From assembly GCA_026196445.1 (NCBI GenBank), contig JAPHTE010000381.1, forward strand, positions 1 to 12,016: 12,016 bases of DNA. Reading direction: 5' to 3'. This document shows, in pieces, positions 7,093 to 12,016 of this stretch (its first letter is position 1; every line of letters starts with the position of its first letter). The DNA comes from Lysobacterales bacterium (GTDB taxonomy: Bacteria; Pseudomonadota; Gammaproteobacteria; Xanthomonadales; SZUA-36). The position numbers were made by a program, and so were the translations under genes. Below the pieces are notes generated by a model, which made no database searches, had not been told where the DNA came from, and was given only the letters and a program-made list of their open reading frames with translations.

Positions 7093-7164
7093 AGCCCCAG
7101 GCAAGGCATTTGCTTCCCGTCCTGTGAAAGAAGCGGACCGCGTTTTAACCAAAGGGTGTAATCG

Positions 7165-8499
7165 GTGACTGGGGTATTGGAACTGAACAACGTGATGCTG
7201 GTTTCAGGTATCGTGCTGGTAGCCACTTTTATCGGTATTTTCACAGAACACCTGCACGGGTATCACCGTGCCAAATTCGCCATGTTGGGTGCGATCGTGA
7301 TGCTCGTCGTGGGCATCACTTATGAATTTTATGACCCCGTCATGGCTATCCGGGCGGTAGACTGGAACGTGGTATTACTGTTGGGTTGCATGATGGCCAT
7401 CGTTTCTATCATGATCCCGACCGGTGGGTTCCAGGTGTTGGCCAGTATCATGGCACGCATCAGCAAGGGCCGGCAATTCCTGTTGCTGGTTTTGCTGGGA
7501 ACCGCGGTTACAGGGCTTTCGCTGTTACTGGACAACGTGACCACGGTGGTGATTTTCGGCCCGCTCATCATCCTGATTGCGCGTTCGATGAAAGTCTCGC
7601 CAATACCGTTTTTACTCGGCGCAGCGCTGTTGTCCGATACTGGCGGCGTGGCAACCCTTGTCGGTGACCCGCCAAACCTGATGATCGGCTCCGCCAGGGG
7701 GATCAATTTCAATACTTTTATTTACTACATGGGTGGCATTGTTTTCCTGGCCTGGATCACGATTCTGTTAATGCTGAAGTTCCTTTTTCGCAGGGAACTG
7801 GCGGTCAAACCTGGGGGTGAATTCCTGCAGGAAGTGAAGTACCAGGACCGCAAACTCTGGAGACAATGCCTGTTTGTCCTAGGCGTCATGGTCATCCTGT
7901 TTATCGTCCATCACCAGATTCACTGGGATCCCTGGATGGTCTCGGCGACCGGTTTCGTCTTGCTGTTGTTCATCGCAAAAAATATTGAAATGGACCAGAC
8001 GATGGAAGAGGTCGAGTTGCCGCTGCTGATATTTTTCATTTCACTGTTCATCGTGGTTGGGGGCGTCGAACACAGCGGATTCCTGACGTACGTCGGTCAA
8101 CTTATCATTCCTTTTGTTAAGCAAGACCTGTTGACCGCCACACTATTGCTCTTGTGGGGCGCCGCCCTGCTTTCCGCCGCTATCGACAACATCCCGTTTA
8201 CTGCGGCCATGATCCCGATATTGTTAAGCCTGGAACAACAGGGTGTTAACGTTATGCCCCTGTGGTGGGCGCTTGCCGTTGGCGTGGGTATGGGTGGCAA
8301 CGGGACCCATATCGGTTCCACGGCCAATGTATACATCGTGACTATCTCAGAACGGCTCGCCCGGAGTGAGGGTGATCCATCGCTGGCGATTACACCCGGT
8401 GTCTGGCTCCGAAAAGGGACGCCTGCGATGTTGGCCACCCTGGTGGTATCCAGCCTGGTGTTTTACTTTTTCTTCGATTTTTTCAACAGCTCAATTTAG
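7165..8499 (+). CDS. ArsB/NhaD-type permease of the ion transporter superfamily
   Basis: This 444-residue inner-membrane protein has about 11-12 hydrophobic segments. It shows the internal duplication of the ArsB/NhaD/P-protein permeases: LLDNVTTVV (D123-N124) followed by GDPPNLMIG (167-174) in the first half, and AAIDNIPFT (D341-N342) followed by GGNGTHIGSTANV (377-389) in the second. These re-entrant regions carry the substrate or ion path. Relatives include Na+/H+ antiporters (NhaD), arsenite exporters (ArsB) and dicarboxylate carriers, and the sequence alone does not decide between them. No arsenic genes lie nearby, which gives no support for ArsB function. The GTG at 7165 is chosen because AAGGG at 7152-7156 is eight bases upstream; an ATG at 7195 is possible. 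A clear terminator follows at 8558. Confidence 0.85.
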   Translation: MTGVLELNNVMLVSGIVLVATFIGIFTEHLHGYHRAKFAMLGAIVMLVVGITYEFYDPVMAIRAVDWNVVLLLGCMMAIVSIMIPTGGFQVLASIMARISKGRQFLLLVLLGTAVTGLSLLLDNVTTVVIFGPLIILIARSMKVSPIPFLLGAALLSDTGGVATLVGDPPNLMIGSARGINFNTFIYYMGGIVFLAWITILLMLKFLFRRELAVKPGGEFLQEVKYQDRKLWRQCLFVLGVMVILFIVHHQIHWDPWMVSATGFVLLLFIAKNIEMDQTMEEVELPLLIFFISLFIVVGGVEHSGFLTYVGQLIIPFVKQDLLTATLLLLWGAALLSAAIDNIPFTAAMIPILLSLEQQGVNVMPLWWALAVGVGMGGNGTHIGSTANVYIVTISERLARSEGDPSLAITPGVWLRKGTPAMLATLVVSSLVFYFFFDFFNSSI

Positions 8500-8557
8500 A
8501 TGGAAGCTATTTGCGAGGTACTGATAATTGCGAAAACTGCATGTTCGGCAGTGAGTT

Positions 8558-8586
8558 CTCCGATTGGTTGAAATCGGAGTTTTATT
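8558..8586 (+). terminator. Intrinsic terminator between permease and mscS-like gene
   Basis: A perfect 8-bp stem pairs CTCCGATT (8558-8565) with AATCGGAG (8572-8579) around a six-base loop and is followed by TTTTATT. It ends the permease transcript 59 bases after that gene's stop. It also shows that the upstream in-frame TTG at 8564, which lies inside the stem, is not the start of the next gene. Confidence 0.8.
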
Positions 8587-8603
8587 CAATTCAAATTCTA
8601 CTT

Positions 8604-8609
8604 TATACT
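8604..8609 (+). promoter_or_regulatory. Possible -10 element directly upstream of the mscS-like gene
   Basis: TATACT (five of six to consensus) ends five bases before the ATG at 8615. The bases 17 positions further upstream, TTTATT at 8581-8586, are a poor -35 and overlap the terminator's T tail. A start about six bases downstream would fall at the ATG, predicting a leaderless transcript, consistent with the absence of any Shine-Dalgarno. Confidence 0.35.
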
Positions 8610-8614
8610 GCAGC

Positions 8615-10834
8615 ATGCTTCGCTATATCCCTCCGTTAACCTGGATCCGGTTTACCTCCGGACTGATCTGTCTGTTATTGTGCCTGTCCATCCTTCCAGC
8701 AAATGCCCAGGATACGCCACTGGTTCCAGCGAAGGAGGACACCGCAACACAGCTTTGGCAACCACCTGACCTGTCCAACTTACCGCTGGACTGGTGGCAA
8801 AAGTTCGAATCGATTTCGCCCGGCATTTTTCAGAAAAAGTCTGACCTGTTCATAACTGCTGCAAGGGAAAAAATCCGTGATCTGGACGGTGATGACCTGG
8901 TAGCCGGACAAAACTTGATCTCGAGCCTGCGCGGGCAGATCGATTTGCTCAGCGTGGCCATGCAAGCGCCTGAAAAGGCAACGTTTGAACCGATACCCAC
9001 CAAGGATTTTTACACACTGGATGAACTGCTGTCCCTGCGTGCGCAGTGGCGCAGCCTTGAAAACAGGCAGAAAGTACCGGTTCTGCGGCTCGATGAGTTG
9101 GAAAGGCAGACCGAGTTGCTGGAACAACGCCGGGACAACCTGCTGAAACAATACAAGGCAGTGCTGCCCGGCACTCCCGATCGGATTCTTATCGGGTTGA
9201 AATGGGTTTCGACAAGACTCGAATTCGAACTCGTACGCAAGAACCACGAAAACCTGGAAAAGGGACTGGCCGAACTCAGGCACCAGAGCGAACTCCTCGA
9301 TCAGCAATTGGAAATTGCCAAGACCAAGCTGGAACCCGGAGGGGCAGATTGGCAGGCTATCGAATCCCGGGCCGTAGAGGCGCGTGAGAATGCCTCTGTA
9401 ATTTCAAAGAAGATGTCCAGCCTGCAGCAACTGATGCTCGACACGCTGCAGGCCGACGTCAGCAAGCCCAGCCTGCAACTTTTGCGCAAACAACAACTGA
9501 CCCGCACATCCGCAGAGCATTCATTGGCCATCATGCAGGAAGAGTTGTTCAAGGCCGAGGCCAACTGGTACAAGCTGCATGCGGGAAAACTTGATTTCAA
9601 TTTTGATATCCAGGCGGCGGTTGCAGATTCTGAAGCCCTGGTCGAGGAAACCGGTCAGCAGATAGAAGTCTGGATATCCGCCAGTCAAACGACAGTCATC
9701 AGTCCACCATTGGATGACGGTTTGAATGCCGCCAAAAATGTTGAATTAGCCCACAGTGCAGCCCAGGAGACCTTGGCGCTGATCGAAGAAATCAGGGCTG
9801 TCAGTGATGACCTCCTGCTGGTGCAGCAAGTCCTCACCTTGGATATGGTCGGTATGCAAAGCGGTTTCAGGAACCTCTGGACGCGCTTGACGTTGATCAC
9901 GGGTGATGTGTGGGCTGTGCTGGACCAGTTCTTCGAATTCAACCTGTTCCACATCGGGGATGCGCCGGTGACGCCAGGTGGCATCATGAAGATGCTTATC
10001 ATCCTGGTAATGGGCTTTGTACTGTCGTGGTTTATCCGCCAATTTCTGGAAAGGCTGAAAAACCGCCAGCAATTTGCCAAGAGCCCTGTTGTCTACACCC
10101 TCGGCCGGATCATGCACTACGTCATCATCCTGGTCGCGGTGTTTGCGGCACTGGGGTCCATCGGTCTGGATTTCACCAATTTTGCCCTGATCGCCGGTGC
10201 TTTGTCCGTTGGTATCGGCTTTGGATTGCAGTCCATCGTGAACAATTTTGTTTCCGGACTGATATTGCTTTTCGAGGGCTCCCTGAGAGTGGGCGATTAC
10301 ATCGAATTGGAATCGGGCCTGAGGGGTACCGTCAGGGAAATTAACACGCGGGCGACCGTGATCAATAGCAATGACTCGGTGGATATCGTTGTACCCAACT
10401 CGGATTTTATCACTAACCAACTGACGAACTGGACGCTGCGCAAACCCATTGCCCGTATCCGGATAGACTTTGGCGTCGCTTACGGATCCGACAAGGAAAC
10501 TGTCAAGACGGCGGCGCTCGAGGCCTCCACGAAAGTGCCTTGTATCCTGCACAACATGCCCGGCTTTGAACCCGACGTCCGCCTGGTCAATTTCGGGGAC
10601 AGCAGTCTCGACTTCCAATTGCTGGCCTGGGTTAGCAAGGCCGGCGTACGCAGACCGGAGCGGGTTCGCGCTGACTTCTACTGGGAACTGGAAACCAGGC
10701 TCAGGGAAGATGGTGTTGAGATACCCTTCCCGCAAAGGGATCTCCATTTGCGGAGTGGTTTTACAGGTACGCGCGGAGCCCCCCTGGAACCCATTGACGA
10801 CACAGGTGATGAACAAGCGCCGGGAACCGGGTAG
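8615..10834 (+). CDS. MscS-family mechanosensitive channel with large periplasmic domain
   Basis: This 739-residue inner-membrane channel probably releases solutes under hypo-osmotic shock. A signal peptide occupies residues 1-31, with a hydrophobic core at 16-27 and probable cleavage after ANA. It is followed by a long charged, helix-rich region, coiled coil from about 156 to 391, that should lie in the periplasm. The membrane part has three segments: about 457-476, 502-523 and 523-555. The last is the glycine/alanine-rich pore helix, with IGFGLQSIVNNFVSG, then RVGD. The beta domain follows (PNSDFITNQLTNW near 594), then the C-terminal alpha/beta domain. The total length is like YbiO, but I count only three membrane segments after the signal peptide. 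The ATG at 8615 is chosen because it opens the signal peptide; the in-frame TTG at 8564 lies in a terminator stem. No Shine-Dalgarno precedes it. Confidence 0.88.
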   Translation: MLRYIPPLTWIRFTSGLICLLLCLSILPANAQDTPLVPAKEDTATQLWQPPDLSNLPLDWWQKFESISPGIFQKKSDLFITAAREKIRDLDGDDLVAGQNLISSLRGQIDLLSVAMQAPEKATFEPIPTKDFYTLDELLSLRAQWRSLENRQKVPVLRLDELERQTELLEQRRDNLLKQYKAVLPGTPDRILIGLKWVSTRLEFELVRKNHENLEKGLAELRHQSELLDQQLEIAKTKLEPGGADWQAIESRAVEARENASVISKKMSSLQQLMLDTLQADVSKPSLQLLRKQQLTRTSAEHSLAIMQEELFKAEANWYKLHAGKLDFNFDIQAAVADSEALVEETGQQIEVWISASQTTVISPPLDDGLNAAKNVELAHSAAQETLALIEEIRAVSDDLLLVQQVLTLDMVGMQSGFRNLWTRLTLITGDVWAVLDQFFEFNLFHIGDAPVTPGGIMKMLIILVMGFVLSWFIRQFLERLKNRQQFAKSPVVYTLGRIMHYVIILVAVFAALGSIGLDFTNFALIAGALSVGIGFGLQSIVNNFVSGLILLFEGSLRVGDYIELESGLRGTVREINTRATVINSNDSVDIVVPNSDFITNQLTNWTLRKPIARIRIDFGVAYGSDKETVKTAALEASTKVPCILHNMPGFEPDVRLVNFGDSSLDFQLLAWVSKAGVRRPERVRADFYWELETRLREDGVEIPFPQRDLHLRSGFTGTRGAPLEPIDDTGDEQAPGTG

Positions 10835-10868
10835 AAAGGTCGAGATGCCCGTCAGGTGTGAACGCTGA

Positions 10869-11639
10869 CTAATAGATGTCAGTGCGCCGGTCGGCGATGA
10901 CGTCATTGCGTGGAGTGATGCGTTTGTTTTTGGCCGCACCGATGTCGATTTCAACGACACTGATGGCCTCCAGGTCTGCCGGGGCCCGGGACAGTACTTC
11001 GCCACTTGGGTTGGCGATGATCGACTGGCCGGTGAATGCCAGGTCTTTCTCAACGCCGGTACGGTTACACAGGATGGCGAAAATACGGTTGACCATCGTG
11101 TGAACCGGTACCGCCTGTTGTGCAAAAGGCAGCACCAGGTTGGACGGGTGGCAGATGATGTCCGCACCTTTTAAAGCCATCGCCCGCCAGGCTTCCGGGA
11201 ACACCCAGTCAAAACAGACCAGCATGCCCACCTTGCACTGGCCGATTTCGAATACCGGTAACCCCAGGTTACCGGGTTCAAAAATATCTTTTTCGTCCAT
11301 GAACAGGTGCAACTTGCGGTATTTGCCAACAACACCGCCCGGCCCGACCAACACTGACGAGTTGAACAGCAGGTCACCGTCACGCTCATTGAAACCGGCA
11401 ACCAGGTGAAAACCGTGATTTGCACATTGCTCCACCAGGAACTGCACGAATTCGCCATCATCAGCCTGTGACAGGGACAGCGCCTGTTCACGCGAGTCAA
11501 AACGATAGCCGGTACTGGCCAGTTCGGGCAGCACCAGTAAATCCGCCCCGTTGCAGCCGTTCAGCATGGCGCTGATACGCTCGATGTTGGCCCCGATGTC
11601 ACTAAATACGGGTGCAAACTGCAGGTAGCCGGTCTTCAT
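10869..11639 (-). CDS. Carbon-nitrogen hydrolase, nitrilase superfamily
   Basis: This 256-residue cytoplasmic protein belongs to the nitrilase superfamily, whose members hydrolyse amides, carbamoyl-amines or, more rarely, nitriles. The catalytic triad is E39 (LPELASTGY), K109 (YRKLHLF) and C142 (LVCFDWVFPEAWR). Length and motif spacing match the amidase / N-carbamoyl-amine hydrolase branches rather than true nitrilases, but the substrate is not known. The ATG at 11639 is chosen over the in-frame ATG at 11678 because GAGGAG (11651-11646, minus strand) stands six bases before it and because the family begins at the first beta strand (GYLQFAPVF). The upstream DmsC-like gene ends at 11650, its stop overlapping this ribosome-binding site, so the two are probably translationally coupled. 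It converges on the mscS-like gene with 34 bases between the stops. Confidence 0.9.
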   Translation of the reverse strand: MKTGYLQFAPVFSDIGANIERISAMLNGCNGADLLVLPELASTGYRFDSREQALSLSQADDGEFVQFLVEQCANHGFHLVAGFNERDGDLLFNSSVLVGPGGVVGKYRKLHLFMDEKDIFEPGNLGLPVFEIGQCKVGMLVCFDWVFPEAWRAMALKGADIICHPSNLVLPFAQQAVPVHTMVNRIFAILCNRTGVEKDLAFTGQSIIANPSGEVLSRAPADLEAISVVEIDIGAAKNKRITPRNDVIADRRTDIY

Positions 11640-11649
11640 GTCGATCTCC

Positions 11650-12016
11650 TCAGACGCCCACGCGGAAGTAGGCAGCATAGAATAACAGGCGCCCGATTAC
11701 TTCTTCGGCCAATACCAGCACCAGCAGGACGCCGAGCCAGGCACCGGTGCTGACAGCGGCAATACCCGTCTGCAAAATCAGGGCGATCGTCAACAGCAGC
11801 GCCATGGCCAGCAGCGCCAGGCGTATCTTGTATAGCCGGTGGAAACCACCATTCCCGAACACCAGTCCGTCAATGCCAGTATCCAGTTTTACCAGCCTGG
11901 ACTGGTGCATGCAGGCGAATATTGCCGAGGCCGGCAACACGGCACACACGATGTAAAGCAACACATCCGAGGCGGTAAATGGAAAATAGATCAAGCCGCC
12001 CGCCCGTAGAGCCAGC
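11650..12016 (-). CDS. DmsC-like membrane anchor subunit, C-terminal part
   Basis: The frame is open to the window edge and 121 residues are visible, so this is the 3' part of a longer gene; the TTG at 11994 is an internal codon, not a start. Three membrane helices are evident: VLLYIVCAVLPASAIFA, IRLALLAMALLLTIALIL and WLGVLLVLVLAEEVIG. The end, EEVIGRLLFYAAYFRVGV, resembles the C-terminus of DmsC, the eight-helix quinol-oxidising anchor of DMSO reductase-type molybdoenzymes. In that family this subunit passes electrons from menaquinol to an iron-sulfur subunit and a periplasmic molybdopterin subunit, whose genes would be expected just beyond the right edge. The assignment rests on the C-terminal motif and helix pattern only. 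Other polytopic membrane proteins remain possible. Confidence 0.6.
   Translation of the reverse strand, partial: LALRAGGLIYFPFTASDVLLYIVCAVLPASAIFACMHQSRLVKLDTGIDGLVFGNGGFHRLYKIRLALLAMALLLTIALILQTGIAAVSTGAWLGVLLVLVLAEEVIGRLLFYAAYFRVGV

Noticed and set aside
6658..7152. 164-residue minus-strand open frame over the end of the hydrolase and the spacer before the permease
   Set aside because: Rich in Arg and Pro, with no recognisable domain; mostly antisense to a well-supported gene.
7165..8499. Naming the permease as an arsenite exporter (arsB) or as nhaD
   Set aside because: The superfamily motifs are shared by arsenite, sodium/proton and dicarboxylate carriers, and no neighbouring gene decides the substrate.
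8564..8614. Upstream TTG start for the mscS-like gene
   Set aside because: The TTG is within a terminator stem and would put 17 residues before the signal peptide.
9746..11167. 473-residue open frame on the minus strand across the 3' part of the mscS-like gene and into the nitrilase gene
   Set aside because: It spans two genes with clear family motifs in other frames, shows no recognisable domain, and has the composition of an antisense shadow.
1..12016. Defence system, prophage, transposon or CRISPR array
   Set aside because: No transposase, integrase, phage, nuclease or regularly spaced repeat is seen; all genes fit metabolic, transport or regulatory families.

Overview
The window reads as an ordinary, gene-dense stretch of a bacterial chromosome, most likely from a gammaproteobacterium or a close proteobacterial relative. 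The basis is moderately high GC, an AzoR-pirin pair, a YghX-type dienelactone hydrolase, a DmsC-type membrane anchor and an MscS-family channel with a signal peptide. The taxonomic placement is inference. I see no rRNA, tRNA, CRISPR array, insertion sequence, integrase or phage gene. Eleven protein genes are supported; the first (pepF-like) and last (dmsC-like) run off the window edges.

Left part (1-3965). A 5'-truncated M3-family oligoendopeptidase F ends at 1638 and is followed by a strong intrinsic terminator. Next comes folD (one-carbon folate metabolism), with all four active-site residues kept but an atypical VQHPVP motif. A small exported cupin lies 24 bases downstream, probably in the same transcript. 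Its stop codon overlaps by three bases that of a convergent LysR-type regulator.

Centre (3966-6977). The LysR gene is divergent from a two-gene operon encoding an FMN-dependent NADH-azoreductase/quinone reductase (AzoR) and a pirin. These two overlap by 14 bases, and the AT-rich region between them and lysR carries nested inverted repeats that could be the operator. The layout suggests a LysR-controlled response to quinone-like or other redox-active aromatic compounds. A hotdog thioesterase converges on the pirin gene. It is divergent from a YghX-like dienelactone hydrolase, across a 101-base spacer with a symmetric ACTATACT element that could serve as -10 box in both directions.

Right part (6978-12016). 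An ArsB/NhaD-type (ion transporter superfamily) permease is followed by a clear intrinsic terminator. Then comes a 739-residue MscS-family channel with a signal peptide and a large coiled-coil periplasmic domain. On the opposite strand are a carbon-nitrogen (nitrilase superfamily) hydrolase and, just upstream of it, the C-terminal part of a DmsC-like anchor subunit. The spacing suggests these two are translationally coupled.

Nothing here is clearly a new system. The points most worth a second look are three genes with a -10-like hexamer 4-6 bases before the ATG and no well-placed Shine-Dalgarno sequence (possible leaderless mRNAs), the DmsC-nitrilase pairing, the nested LysR operator candidate, the shared divergent -10 element, and the unusual architecture of the MscS protein.
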